Below, piece after piece: positions 1 to 7,909 of a DNA stretch of 64,000 nucleotides. This DNA comes from Neorhizobium tomejilense (GTDB lineage: Bacteria > Pseudomonadota > Alphaproteobacteria > Rhizobiales > Rhizobiaceae). Numbering within the stretch: position 1 is the stretch's first letter; each line of letters begins with the position of its first letter. The stretch lies in NCBI GenBank assembly GCA_002968845.1, contig PVBG01000003.1, positions 186,001 through 250,000 on the forward strand. Direction: 5' to 3'. Below the pieces are notes generated by a model. It was not told the DNA's origin. It saw nothing but the letters and a program-made list of their open reading frames with translations, and did not search any database. Position numbers and translations under genes: made by a program.

Positions 1-346
1 GGTCCTTGGCGGCGACCCGCAGGATGTAGTCGTATTCGCCCGACATCAGGTAACAGACCAGGACGTTGGGGCAGAGCTTCACCGCCGCCTCGAATTCGGT
101 GAGTGTCCTGGCGAACTGGCCGGACAGCGAGATGTGGACGATCACCATCATCTTGTAGTCGAGCGCCTTGTTGGAAAGCCGGGCGTGATAACCGCTGATC
201 GTGCCGCTCTTCTCAAGGATGTCGAGCCGCCGCGAACAGGCCGACGCCGACAGCCCGACACGCTCGGCAAGCTCCGCATTGGAGATGCGGCCTTCCTGCT
301 GCAAGGTTCGCATGATCGCAACATCAATGGCATCGAATGCGCTCAT
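1..346 (-). CDS. Lrp/AsnC family transcriptional regulator, partial (AldR-like)
   Basis: Only the first 115 codons are in the window; the gene continues past base 1. The protein begins MSAFDAIDVAIMRTLQQEGR and shows the Lrp/AsnC N-terminal winged helix-turn-helix at about residues 4-60 (LAERVGLSASACSRRLDILEKSGTI in two parts: recognition helix around SASACSRRL). It then enters the ligand-binding RAM domain (KMMVIVHISLSG). The start is the ATG at 346. It is divergent from alanine dehydrogenase, with 153 bp between the two starts. By family knowledge such regulators activate ald in response to alanine; that role is inferred from position. It could also act as a general Lrp-type regulator. Confidence 0.9.
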   Translation of the reverse strand, partial: MSAFDAIDVAIMRTLQQEGRISNAELAERVGLSASACSRRLDILEKSGTISGYHARLSNKALDYKMMVIVHISLSGQFARTLTEFEAAVKLCPNVLVCYLMSGEYDYILRVAAKD

Positions 347-386
347 TCGTGGATCCTTCGAAAAATTGGCCGTTCAAGCAATTATC

Positions 387-408
387 TGCGAAAATGCGAC
401 ATTTCGCA
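387..408. promoter_or_regulatory. Candidate operator between the Lrp/AsnC gene and ald
   Basis: A perfect inverted repeat has 7-bp arms, TGCGAAA and TTTCGCA, separated by 8 bp. It lies roughly midway between the divergent starts at 346 and 500. Lrp/AsnC proteins bind such dyads as dimers or octamers and control neighbouring genes. Binding is inferred, not shown. Confidence 0.45.
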
Positions 409-499
409 ATTCGTCTTCGCAAGGACATTCACGCGATTTTCTGGTTTTCTTCCTCACGGGAACATCAACGGCGAAAGCCACAACTGAGAGGAACGCTGA

Positions 500-1618
500 A
501 TGCGTGTCGGATGCCCGAAGGAAATCAAAAACCATGAATACCGCGTGGGGCTGACGCCCGGCGCGGTACGTGAATATGTGGCCCACGGCCACGAGGTGCT
601 GATCGAGACCAAGGCAGGCGCCGGCATCGGCGCGGATGACGGCGCCTATGTGGCAGCCGGGGCCAGGATCGTCGGTTCGGCCAAGGAAATCTTCGAAAAA
701 TCCGACATGGTCGTCAAGGTCAAGGAACCGCAGCCCTCCGAATGGGTGCAGCTCCGCGACGGCCAGCTTCTCTACACCTATCTCCATCTTGCGCCCGATC
801 CGGAACAGACCAAGGGTCTGCTCGCGTCCGGCGTTACCGCCATCGCCTACGAGACCGTCACCGACGATCGCGGCGGGTTGCCGCTGCTGGCTCCGATGTC
901 GGAAGTCGCCGGCCGCCTGGCGATCCAGGCGGGTGCGACCGCGCTGCAGAAGGCCCATGGCGGCCGCGGCATCCTGCTCGGCGGCGTGCCCGGCGTGCTG
1001 CCGGCCAAGGTCGCCGTCATCGGCGGCGGCGTCGTCGGCCTGCATGCGGCCCGAATGGCTGCCGGGCTTGGCGCCGACGTCTCGATCATCGACCGGTCGC
1101 TGCCGCGCCTGCGCCAGCTCGACGACATCTTCAACGGCCGCGTTCACACCCGTTATTCGACCATCGATGCGGTGGAAGAGGAGGTCTTCTCCGCCGACCT
1201 GATCATCGGCGCCGTGCTGATCCCCGGTGCTGCCGCGCCAAAATTGGTCAGCCGCGAAATGCTCTCGGGCATGAAACAGGGCGCAGTCATGGTCGACGTC
1301 GCGATCGACCAGGGCGGCTGCTTCGAAACCTCGCATGCGACGACCCATTCCGAGCCGACCTATGAGGTCGACGGCATCGTCCATTATTGCGTGGCCAACA
1401 TGCCGGGTGCCGTGCCGGTGACCTCGGCGCATGCGCTGAACAATGCGACGCTGCAGCACGGGCTGGCGCTGGCCGACCGCGGCTTGCGGGCGATCGCCGA
1501 AGACAGGCACCTGCGCAACGGCCTCAACGTTCATCGGGGCCGGGTAACCAACAAGCCTGTCGCGGAAGCGCTCGGCTACGAGGCCTTCGCTCCGGAAAGC
1601 CTGCTCAGCGTCGCGTAA
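500..1618 (+). CDS. ald: Alanine dehydrogenase
   Basis: NAD-dependent L-alanine dehydrogenase, which converts L-alanine to pyruvate and ammonia reversibly in the cytoplasm. The 372 residues match the usual family length. The N-terminus [20 protein letters not shown] is the family signature carrying substrate-binding Arg and Lys residues. A Rossmann nucleotide-binding motif [13 protein letters not shown] lies near residue 175, followed by an acidic residue region (DRSLPRL). The conserved [18 protein letters not shown] segment near residue 300 is present. The start is preceded by GAGAGGAACGCTGA, an acceptable ribosome site. It faces an Lrp/AsnC regulator, the usual arrangement for alanine catabolism in rhizobia. 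Confidence 0.97.
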   Translation: MRVGCPKEIKNHEYRVGLTPGAVREYVAHGHEVLIETKAGAGIGADDGAYVAAGARIVGSAKEIFEKSDMVVKVKEPQPSEWVQLRDGQLLYTYLHLAPDPEQTKGLLASGVTAIAYETVTDDRGGLPLLAPMSEVAGRLAIQAGATALQKAHGGRGILLGGVPGVLPAKVAVIGGGVVGLHAARMAAGLGADVSIIDRSLPRLRQLDDIFNGRVHTRYSTIDAVEEEVFSADLIIGAVLIPGAAAPKLVSREMLSGMKQGAVMVDVAIDQGGCFETSHATTHSEPTYEVDGIVHYCVANMPGAVPVTSAHALNNATLQHGLALADRGLRAIAEDRHLRNGLNVHRGRVTNKPVAEALGYEAFAPESLLSVA

Positions 1619-1719
1619 CCGGAAGTGCCGCGGACCGGCTGAGACACTTTAGGGGCTGGAGAGACGCCGGGCGCTTCGCGTCCGGCGTTTTTCCGTGTTC
1701 AAAATCAATACGATATGAT

Positions 1720-1780
1720 TTAGATATATCTAAGTTATTGACGGAGCATTTGGTGCGCTTATCTTTAGATATATCGAAAG
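1720..1780 (+). promoter_or_regulatory. padR promoter with two GATATATC palindromic operators
   Basis: A 14-bp perfect palindrome TTAGATATATCTAA lies at 1720-1733. A second one, CTTTAGATATATCGAAAG (8 of 9 base pairs), lies at 1763-1780. Both share the core TAGATATATC, with centres 45 bp apart. Between them sits a sigma-70-like promoter, TTGACG at 1738-1743 and TATCTT at 1760-1765, with a 16-bp spacer. One palindrome abuts the -35 box and the other overlaps the -10 box, as expected for repression. PadR proteins commonly repress themselves through AT-rich dyads, so autoregulation is the likely reading. Confidence 0.6.
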
Positions 1781-1799
1781 ACGGTCTACGGAGATTAAA

Positions 1800-2486
1800 A
1801 TGTTCAAGCACAGGTTCGATGGACGTAATGGCTGCGGCGAACGCGGCGGCCGCAAAGGGTTCGAGGAAGTGTTCGCCGCCCGCGGAGGCCCGTTCGGTGG
1901 AGGATTTGGACGCGGCGGTCGGGGTGGTCCCGGCGGTGGCCGCGGTTTCGGCGATGACGGCGAGGGCCGGATTGGCCGCTTCCTGATGCAGGGCGACCTG
2001 CGCCTCGTCGTATTGGCGCTGATCGAGAAGGAACCGCGCCACGGCTACGAGATCATCAAGCATATCGAGGATCTCACCTACGGCTTTTACGCGCCGAGCC
2101 CCGGCGTCATCTACCCGACGCTGACCTACCTCGAAGAGGCCGGCTATGTCGTCGCCGAGGCGGACGGCAACAAGAAGCGCTATGCGATCACCGACGAAGG
2201 CCGCAAATATCTCGACGAGAACCGCAGCTTTGCCGCGACGATCCTCGATCGGTTGTCGCAGCTCGCCGAGCGCATCAAGCAGCGGCAGGAGCGCCACGAG
2301 CGCGGACGCGAAACCGGCCCGTCACTGCCGCGCAGCGTCGATTCCGCCATGCTCAACCTTCGCGAGGTGGTCGCCCGCAAGCTCGAGGGTGACGAAAGAA
2401 AGGGCAGCGAGATCGTCAGATTACTGCTCGATCTCGCCGAAAGCCTCGAACGCGGCGACGAGCAGGGTGACAATACCCAGAATTGA
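1800..2486 (+). CDS. PadR family transcriptional regulator with Gly-rich N-terminus
   Basis: A 228-residue PadR-type repressor. The winged HTH spans about residues 60-135 (GDLRLVVLALIEKEPRHGYE, then SPGVIYPTLTYLEEAGYV and KKRYAITDEGRKYL), the PadR signature. The C-terminal half (LDRLSQLAERIKQRQERHER) is a helical dimerisation segment. The first 55 residues are rich in Gly and Arg (GGPFGGGFGRGGRGG), which is unusual but seen in some rhizobial PadR proteins; they may be disordered. PadR proteins respond to phenolics, drugs or other ligands, and the ligand here is unknown. No obvious target operon lies beside it except its own promoter region. Confidence 0.9.
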   Translation: MFKHRFDGRNGCGERGGRKGFEEVFAARGGPFGGGFGRGGRGGPGGGRGFGDDGEGRIGRFLMQGDLRLVVLALIEKEPRHGYEIIKHIEDLTYGFYAPSPGVIYPTLTYLEEAGYVVAEADGNKKRYAITDEGRKYLDENRSFAATILDRLSQLAERIKQRQERHERGRETGPSLPRSVDSAMLNLREVVARKLEGDERKGSEIVRLLLDLAESLERGDEQGDNTQN

Positions 2487-2517
2487 AGCCTAAGCGGGCT
2501 TCAGAACGAACATGATG

Positions 2518-2544
2518 GCGCGCCGCTTCGATAGAACGGCGCGC
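2518..2544. terminator. Hairpin between convergent padR and DUF1203 genes
   Basis: Perfect 8-bp GC stem (GCGCGCCG and CGGCGCGC) with an 11-nt loop, followed by TTTCGCG on the plus strand. It lies in the 67-bp gap between two convergent genes, so it may end transcription in both directions. The U-tract is short. Confidence 0.5.
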
Positions 2545-2553
2545 TTTCGCGTT

Positions 2554-3057
2554 TCAGATCGCCGGGGCCGGGTCCGCGAACGCCGGCACCTCGACCTTTT
2601 CGATCCGGCACTGGTAACAATTGTTGCGGGCCGAGCGGACATGCACATAGGCGATGTCGTCGCGGGCGAGCAGTTCCTCGGCGCGCGAGGTGATCCTCTC
2701 GGTCGGCGTCACCGCGCCGCTGCCATAGACGATCCGGTCGTCCGGGCCGTAGCCGCGGACGATATAATCCGTGCTCGCCAGCATCGGCGGCAGGACCTCT
2801 TCAGCCGCGTAACGCCGGCAGGGCTGCTTGTGCAGGAAGATCGGGCCGGTTTCCGCATAGGGCTGCAGTTCGGGGAAGGGCCGGTAGGCGAGAACCAGCA
2901 ATTCCTCGCCGGCATCGATACTCTTGAGGCAATGGCGGCAGGGATAACCGGGGCCGTCGGACGTCATCGTTTCAGGCTGGCGTCCGTAGGCGTCGGCACC
3001 ACCCTTCCAGAGATGCTCGGCATCGGCGGCGGGCATGGCTTTGAAGGAAATGGTCAT
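2554..3057 (-). CDS. DUF1203 family protein
   Basis: A 167-residue soluble protein (MTISFKAMPAADAEHLWKGG at the start). The pattern of a CRHC motif early (YPCRHCLKSI), a HKQPCRRY motif in the middle and a late NNCYQCRIEKV resembles the DUF1203 family, whose function is unknown. The Cys and His residues could bind metal, but that is a guess. The start at 3057 is chosen because AGAGGAG lies just upstream; a start 27 bases further out lacks such a site. It is transcribed leftward behind the small membrane protein gene at 3170, with a 112-bp gap, so it may form its own unit. Confidence 0.8.
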   Translation of the reverse strand: MTISFKAMPAADAEHLWKGGADAYGRQPETMTSDGPGYPCRHCLKSIDAGEELLVLAYRPFPELQPYAETGPIFLHKQPCRRYAAEEVLPPMLASTDYIVRGYGPDDRIVYGSGAVTPTERITSRAEELLARDDIAYVHVRSARNNCYQCRIEKVEVPAFADPAPAI

Positions 3058-3169
3058 CGGGCTCTCCTCTGGTGCATGTTGCACAACAGATGCGCCTGCA
3101 GGACGCGTCTCGCCACCCGATACTTGCCTCCGGTCAAGAATATGAAATCCGTTGCGCCAGCGGGCGGTA

Positions 3170-3637
3170 TCAGTTGCCTTTGGGCGGCGAGCGTATGATG
3201 TTTTCCGCGACGATGCTGGGGCTCGACCAGTCCGTGAAGGTTTCAGCCATCAGCCGCAATGCTTCGATCTCGATTCGGTCGCCTGTCCGCGTGGTCTGGT
3301 TCTGGTCGTTCCAGTTCCGCTGCAGGGTGCCGCGATAGCTCCTGTTGTCGAAGGGGGAGATGTAAGTGAAGGAGATGAACGTGTCTTCGGATACGTGCGA
3401 CCCGAACTGCCGCCGCACCGCGCCGCAATCCGAGCTCCATTTGCGCGGTGGTTCGAAAAAGGGCATCTGCCGACGCGGCGGCCACTTCGAACAAAGGACT
3501 TCGACCCTGTCGATGCCGACCGTTTGCGGAATGTAGAGGGTGATCCTGACCGCCCACCAGGAGACAAATAACAGGAGGACGACGAGCATCATCACCACGA
3601 AAGCGATCAACATCGCCTTGGGTGAAAATCGCGACAT
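3170..3637 (-). CDS. Small single-pass membrane protein, unknown function
   Basis: A 155-residue protein with one strong transmembrane segment near the N-terminus (AMLIAFVVMMLVVLLLFVSWW, residues about 8-28). A polar domain follows that probably faces the periplasm and contains two Cys residues (VEVLCSKW and SSDCGAV) that could form a disulfide. No family is recognised. Its ATG at 3637 shares one base with the stop codon of the upstream GNAT gene (TGATG), which points to translational coupling and membership of the cysK-alaX-sseA operon. The chosen start gives a normal membrane anchor; longer readings upstream are out of context. Confidence 0.7.
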   Translation of the reverse strand: MSRFSPKAMLIAFVVMMLVVLLLFVSWWAVRITLYIPQTVGIDRVEVLCSKWPPRRQMPFFEPPRKWSSDCGAVRRQFGSHVSEDTFISFTYISPFDNRSYRGTLQRNWNDQNQTTRTGDRIEIEALRLMAETFTDWSSPSIVAENIIRSPPKGN

Positions 3638-4194
3638 CAGCCGTCGAGCGCTTTCAGGAGCTCGGCATCCGTCATCGGCGGAACCAGTGCCTCGTAGGTC
3701 GAAACCGGCGAAAAACCCATCATCTGGTAGAGCTGCAGGGCGCGCGGATGGTCGAGCGTATTGGTGGTGACAGTCACTTTCAGCGGATTGTCCTGCCAGG
3801 CGGCATAGAGCGCCTGGAGCAGGAACCACTTGCCGATGCCGAGCCCGATCGCCCGCTCGAACAGGCCGAAGTAGGAGAGCTCGATGACGTCGTCGCTTTC
3901 GTTGAACAGCTCGAAAAAGCCGGCTGGCGCGCCGTTGACGTAGAGCACCGTCACGGAGGTTCGCGGATTGTGGACGGCGGCGGCAAGTTCGTCGTCACCC
4001 ATGCGCAGGCGCTTGTACCAGTGCCAGCGCTTGCCCACCTGCCGATAGAGATAGCGATAGTAGTGAAGCGGGATTTCGGGGGCGCGGATGATCGCCGTCT
4101 GGATATTGACCGGCACGGCCAGGCTTGTTTTCGGCGGTGCTGTCATTTCCAGGCTGGTGACATGGGCTTTCAGCGGAGCGGGCTTCCTGGCCAT
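3637..4194 (-). CDS. GNAT family N-acetyltransferase
   Basis: Predicted cytoplasmic acetyl-CoA-dependent N-acetyltransferase of 185 residues. The fold signatures are visible: a central strand with SVTVLYVNGAPAGFFEL, then ELSYFGLFERAIGLGIGKWF, in which GLGIGKW matches the acetyl-CoA pyrophosphate-binding motif A. A final LDHPRALQLYQMMGFSPV segment is motif B. The substrate is unknown. The ATG at 4194 lies 5 bases after the sseA stop; an inner ATG at 4146 is the main alternative. The tight spacing places it in the cysK-alaX-sseA operon. Confidence 0.85.
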   Translation of the reverse strand: MARKPAPLKAHVTSLEMTAPPKTSLAVPVNIQTAIIRAPEIPLHYYRYLYRQVGKRWHWYKRLRMGDDELAAAVHNPRTSVTVLYVNGAPAGFFELFNESDDVIELSYFGLFERAIGLGIGKWFLLQALYAAWQDNPLKVTVTTNTLDHPRALQLYQMMGFSPVSTYEALVPPMTDAELLKALDG

Positions 4195-4199
4195 GACGC

Positions 4200-5066
4200 T
4201 CACGCCGCTTTCGGCGCGGGCGGGCCGGTAACCACAGGCGTATCCTGCCTGCTGCCCCATTCGGTCCATGAACCGTCATAGAGCGCGTTGTCCTCGTGGC
4301 CGAGGGATTCGAGCGCCAGCGTGATGATTGCGGCGGTGATGCCGGAGCCGCAACTGGTCACCACCGGCCGGCCGAAATCGATGCCGGCATCCTCGATCGC
4401 CTTTTGCAGCTCGGGCAGCGAACGCAGCTTGCCGTTGACCGAGAACGTGCCGGACGGAAGACTGAGCGCGCCCGGCATATGGCCGGAACGCATGCCGGCG
4501 CGTGGCTCCGGATCGGTGCCGGCGAAACGGCCGGCCGGCCGTGCATCGGCGATCTGGCGCGTGCCGTCGCTGACGATCGACAGCATGGTCTGGAAGTCGA
4601 TCACCTTGTCGACCCGGAAATTCGGGGTGAAGGTGACGGGTTCGGGCGAGGGGACGGTCGTTTCGAGGGGTCGGCCCTCGGCCTTCCAGCCGTCGATGCC
4701 GCCGTCAAGCACGAAGACCTGCCTTGCCCCCATGATCCGGAACAGCCACCAGCCGCGCGGCGAGGAGAAGATGCCGGGACCGTCATAGATGACGATCCGG
4801 TCGTTTTCTCGGATGCCCATGCGGCCGACCGTCTCGGCAAACACATCCGGCGCCGGCACCATATGCGGCAGGCCGGTCGAGTGATCGGCGACCTTGTCGT
4901 GGTCGAAGCGGATGGCGCCGGGGATGTGCCCGGCCGCGTATTCGGCATCCGCGTCGCGGTTCTGCGCGGGAAGATAGAAGGAGGCGTCGAGGATCTTGAG
5001 ATCGGGGCTGCCGAGCTCGTTGTGAAGCCACTCGGACGAAACGACGAAACGGCTGGTTTCACTCAT
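4200..5066 (-). CDS. sseA: 3-mercaptopyruvate sulfurtransferase / rhodanese
   Basis: A 288-residue protein with two rhodanese domains. The N-terminal, inactive domain has DASFYLPAQNRDADAEYAAG and HIPGAIRFD. The C-terminal domain has RSGHMPGALSLPSG and the active loop CGSGITAA. A CGSG(V/I)T loop is typical of 3-mercaptopyruvate sulfurtransferase, while thiosulfate sulfurtransferases usually have CRxGxT, so SseA is the better name. It moves sulfane sulfur from mercaptopyruvate (made from cysteine) to acceptors. The start at 5066 has AAAGGAG upstream. It lies 25 bp downstream of the alaX-like gene in the same operon, beside cysK. Confidence 0.93.
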   Translation of the reverse strand: MSETSRFVVSSEWLHNELGSPDLKILDASFYLPAQNRDADAEYAAGHIPGAIRFDHDKVADHSTGLPHMVPAPDVFAETVGRMGIRENDRIVIYDGPGIFSSPRGWWLFRIMGARQVFVLDGGIDGWKAEGRPLETTVPSPEPVTFTPNFRVDKVIDFQTMLSIVSDGTRQIADARPAGRFAGTDPEPRAGMRSGHMPGALSLPSGTFSVNGKLRSLPELQKAIEDAGIDFGRPVVTSCGSGITAAIITLALESLGHEDNALYDGSWTEWGSRQDTPVVTGPPAPKAA

Positions 5067-5091
5067 GTCATATCTCCTTTGGGCCGATATA

Positions 5092-5829
5092 TCAGGCCTC
5101 TGCGCCGGGCTCGCCGAACCGGATGCGGAACCGGCGGTTTTCCTTGCCCTTCTTCTCGATCTTGGCGATATGAATCGCCCCGACCTCCTGCGTTTCGGAG
5201 ACATGTGTTCCACCGCAGGGCTGGCTGTCAACGCTGGAATTTTCGCCTATGCAGACGAGGCTGACCCGCCCGAGACCCATCGGCGGGCGCACGTTCTTCG
5301 ACTTGACGATGCCCGGATTGGCGGCAAGCTCCTCGTCGGTGATCCACTGCACGTAGACGGGGTGGTTCTGGCCGACGAGCTCCATCAGCCTGGCGGTCAC
5401 CTCCTGCCGGTCGATCGTGTCGGTCATGTCGAAATCGACACGCGACTCCTCTTCGCCGACGGCGGCCCCGGTGATCGGATACTGGCAGACGACGGAGAGA
5501 AGATGGCAGGCGGTGTGCATGCGCATCAGTCTGTAGCGGCGCTGCCAGTCGATATGCATGACCAGGTTTTCGCCGACCAGCGGCTGCGCCTCGCTTTCGA
5601 GCGGCACGTGGATGACGACATCCTTGGTGGCGCCGTGTCTGGTCTGCCCAAGCTGGATTTTGGTGCCGTCGGCGCGTTCGAGAAAGCCGGTATCGCCCGG
5701 CTGACCGCCGGACGCGGCGTAAAAACAGGTGCGATCGAGCTCGATGCCGCCGTCCTCGTGGATGGCCGTCACCACCGCTTCTGCTGTCGATAGATAGAAG
5801 TCGTCGCGGTAGAGAGCTTCAACGGGCAT
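5092..5829 (-). CDS. alaX: Alanyl-tRNA editing protein (AlaX-type trans-editing hydrolase)
   Basis: A 245-residue stand-alone relative of the alanyl-tRNA synthetase editing domain. It hydrolyses mischarged Ser- or Gly-tRNA(Ala) in the cytoplasm. The zinc-binding residues are visible as HTACHLL (HxxxH, near residue 105) and CGGTHV (CxxxH, near residue 207). The N-terminal beta-barrel segment CFYAASGGQPGDTGFL is the conserved part shared with AlaRS, so this is the longer AlaX class. It lies 25 bp after cysK and 25 bp before sseA, on the same strand. Co-transcription with cysteine genes is seen here; the reason is not known. Confidence 0.93.
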   Translation of the reverse strand: MPVEALYRDDFYLSTAEAVVTAIHEDGGIELDRTCFYAASGGQPGDTGFLERADGTKIQLGQTRHGATKDVVIHVPLESEAQPLVGENLVMHIDWQRRYRLMRMHTACHLLSVVCQYPITGAAVGEEESRVDFDMTDTIDRQEVTARLMELVGQNHPVYVQWITDEELAANPGIVKSKNVRPPMGLGRVSLVCIGENSSVDSQPCGGTHVSETQEVGAIHIAKIEKKGKENRRFRIRFGEPGAEA

Positions 5830-5854
5830 GGATCACTCTGTTCTTTGAAGGGTA

Positions 5855-6892
5855 TCAGACCGTCTGGAAGGGAATGTCGATCTGCCGTTTCTGCGTCAGC
5901 CATGCCGGCACCGGCAAGCCCTTGGATTTCAGGAAATCCGGGTTGAAAAGCTTGGACTGATAGCGGTTGCCGTAGTCGCAAAGCACCGTCACGATCGTGT
6001 GGCCGGGGCCGAGATCCCTGGCGAGGCGAACGGCGCCGGCGATGTTGATGCCGGTCGAGCCGCCGAGGCAGAGGCCTTCGTGCTCGACCAGGTCGAAGAT
6101 ATAGGGCAGCGCTTCCGCATCCGGGATCTGGTAGGCGAAATCCGGTTTGAAACCTTCGAGATTGGCGGTGATGCGGCCCTGGCCGATGCCCTCGGTGATC
6201 GAATTGCCTTCCGACTTGAACTCGCCATGGGCGTAGAATTCATAAAGGGCGGCACCTTCCGGATCAGCGATGCCGATCTTGATGTCCGGGTTGCGGGCCT
6301 TGAGGCCGAGGGCGACGCCGGCAAGCGTACCGCCTGAGCCGACTGCGCAGATGAAGCCGTCGACCTTGCCGCCGGTCTGCTCGAAGATCTCGGGCGCCGT
6401 GGTCTGGACATGGGCTTCGCGGTTGGCGACGTTGTCGAACTGGTTGGCCCAGATCGCGCCGGCGGGTTCGGTCCTTGCAAGCTGCTCGGCAAGGCGGCCT
6501 GAGATTTTCACGTAGTTGTTCGGGTTCTTGTAAGGGACGGCAGGAACCTCGACCAGTTCGGCACCGAGCAGTTTCAGCGCGTCCTTCTTTTCCTGGCTCT
6601 GGGTTTCCGGGATGACGATGACGGTGCGATAGCCGAGCGCCTTGGCGACCACGGTCAGGCCGATGCCGGTATTGCCGGCCGTGCCTTCGACGATGACGCC
6701 GCCAGGGCGCAGGAGCCCCTTCTTTTCAGCATCGCGGATGATGTAGAGCGCTGCCCGATCCTTGACCGATTGGCCGGGGTTCAGGAACTCCGCCTTGCCG
6801 AGGATTTCGCAGCCGGTCGCTTCGGAAGCGCCGTTCAGCCGGATGAGGGGCGTGTTGCCAATCACGTCGAGGACGGAGGAATGGGAGGTCAT
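5855..6892 (-). CDS. cysK: Cysteine synthase A (O-acetylserine sulfhydrylase)
   Basis: PLP enzyme that makes cysteine from O-acetylserine and sulfide. Signatures are all present: VIGNTPLIRL at the N-terminus, NPGQSVKDRAA with the PLP lysine, EGTAGNTGIGL for the substrate carboxylate, SGGTLAGV for the PLP phosphate, and GSTGINIAGA near the C-terminus. The length of 345 residues is slightly long for CysK but normal for this rhizobial subgroup. The start at 6892 has AAGAAGG upstream; an ATG at 6913 is possible. It is the first gene of a leftward run cysK-alaX-sseA-GNAT-membrane protein. A cystathionine beta-synthase-like variant cannot be fully excluded. Confidence 0.93.
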   Translation of the reverse strand: MTSHSSVLDVIGNTPLIRLNGASEATGCEILGKAEFLNPGQSVKDRAALYIIRDAEKKGLLRPGGVIVEGTAGNTGIGLTVVAKALGYRTVIVIPETQSQEKKDALKLLGAELVEVPAVPYKNPNNYVKISGRLAEQLARTEPAGAIWANQFDNVANREAHVQTTAPEIFEQTGGKVDGFICAVGSGGTLAGVALGLKARNPDIKIGIADPEGAALYEFYAHGEFKSEGNSITEGIGQGRITANLEGFKPDFAYQIPDAEALPYIFDLVEHEGLCLGGSTGINIAGAVRLARDLGPGHTIVTVLCDYGNRYQSKLFNPDFLKSKGLPVPAWLTQKRQIDIPFQTV

Positions 6893-7234
6893 CGGGGGTG
6901 CCTTCTTGTTCATCGCACATGTAAACAGGGTCTTTTCGGCGGACAAGGACCCGGAGGCAAGAAATTCTGTTTCCGGAAAGGGTTTGCCCCCGTAAAATCC
7001 ATCTATCCGAGGCCGGATCCGCGGTTGCGGGGGGGCGGTTGAAAGAGGGCTCGAAGTGCCGCCCTCTAATGTATCGACAAGCCCTTAAAAAAATCGGCCC
7101 TATTATATTGGAAGTAGTAATCCAAATTTCTCTCCATGCGTATAGACGTACAGTTAAAGCAGAGACGAAACCGCTTTAGGCGACGCATTGACCTCGCTTT
7201 GACCGGATTTTTGCATAAAACTGGCATTTTGGAC
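6893..7234. other. Intergenic region between cysK and the chrR-like gene
   Basis: This 342-bp stretch separates two divergent genes and should hold both promoters. A short hairpin (AGAGGGC and GCCCTCT, 7044-7067) is visible. A sigma-70-like pair, TTGACC at 7198-7203 and CATAAA at about 7214, lies just ahead of the ATG at 7235. No other gene is evident; a reading from 7136 in frame with chrR is rich in Arg and looks non-coding. Confidence 0.4.
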
Positions 7235-7876
7235 ATGCTGCGGAACCTTGAACGGCTGGATCTTCTGATCGCGCATTACGTGTCCGGCTCACTTCCGGAG
7301 CCGGCTCACGTTCTCGTCGGTTCGCATCTGGAAATGCAGGCCTCCGCCGCGAAACTGGCCGGTCTCATGGAGGGCTTTGCCGGTGAGATCCTGCATATGA
7401 CCCCGCCCGTGGCATTGTCGGCCCGCGAGCGACGGTTGGCTGAGATCTTCGCCTCCGCCGCGCCGGCGGAGCCTCCTGCCAGGATTCTCGAAAAGTCGGA
7501 ATTTCCCGCGCCGCTGCGAGCCTATGCGGGTACGGACCTTGCCGATATCAGATGGAAAACGAAACTCCCGGGATTGCGCCATCACGTCATCGAAAGGTCG
7601 AAGGATCTCGAGGCGAGCCTTTTATGGGTACGGCCGGGAAGGGCGCTGCCCCAGCACGGCCATCAGGGGCTTGAACTGACCTTGGTGCTCGACGGCGAAT
7701 TTCACGACCATCGCGGCAATTTCGGCAAGGGTGATGTCTCGATCGCGGACGAAATGCTAGATCATCGGCCGATCGCGGGCAAGCGCGAGCCGTGTCTCTG
7801 TTTTTCCGTGCTGTTCGCGCCGATCGCCCTTTCCGGCTCCACCCTCCGGCTTTTCGGCGATCTCATCGGTCTCTGA
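7235..7876 (+). CDS. ChrR-like cupin anti-sigma factor, degenerate zinc site
   Basis: A 213-residue protein, the length usual for ChrR. The N-terminus LDLLIAHYVSGSLPEPAHVLVGSHLEM matches the anti-sigma domain in which LLxxYxxGxLP is followed by HxxxCxxC (written here in two parts). Here the His is kept but both cysteines are replaced (HLEMQAS). The C-terminal cupin keeps its metal ligands (QHGHQGLELT and later DHRP). ChrR normally holds the ECF sigma factor RpoE and releases it under singlet oxygen. No sigma gene lies beside it. The start at 7235 fits the family; an in-frame ATG exists at 7136 but the extra residues look non-coding. Confidence 0.75.
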   Translation: MLRNLERLDLLIAHYVSGSLPEPAHVLVGSHLEMQASAAKLAGLMEGFAGEILHMTPPVALSARERRLAEIFASAAPAEPPARILEKSEFPAPLRAYAGTDLADIRWKTKLPGLRHHVIERSKDLEASLLWVRPGRALPQHGHQGLELTLVLDGEFHDHRGNFGKGDVSIADEMLDHRPIAGKREPCLCFSVLFAPIALSGSTLRLFGDLIGL

Positions 7877-7884
7877 ACCATCAA

Positions 7885-7902
7885 GGCCGGCGACCGCCGG
7901 CC
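7885..7902. terminator. Hairpin between convergent chrR-like and DUF982 genes
   Basis: A 7-bp GC stem (GGCCGGC and GCCGGCC) with a GACC loop lies in the 33-bp gap between convergent stops. No clear U-tract follows, so terminator activity is uncertain. Confidence 0.35.
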
Positions 7903-7909
7903 CATTCGT

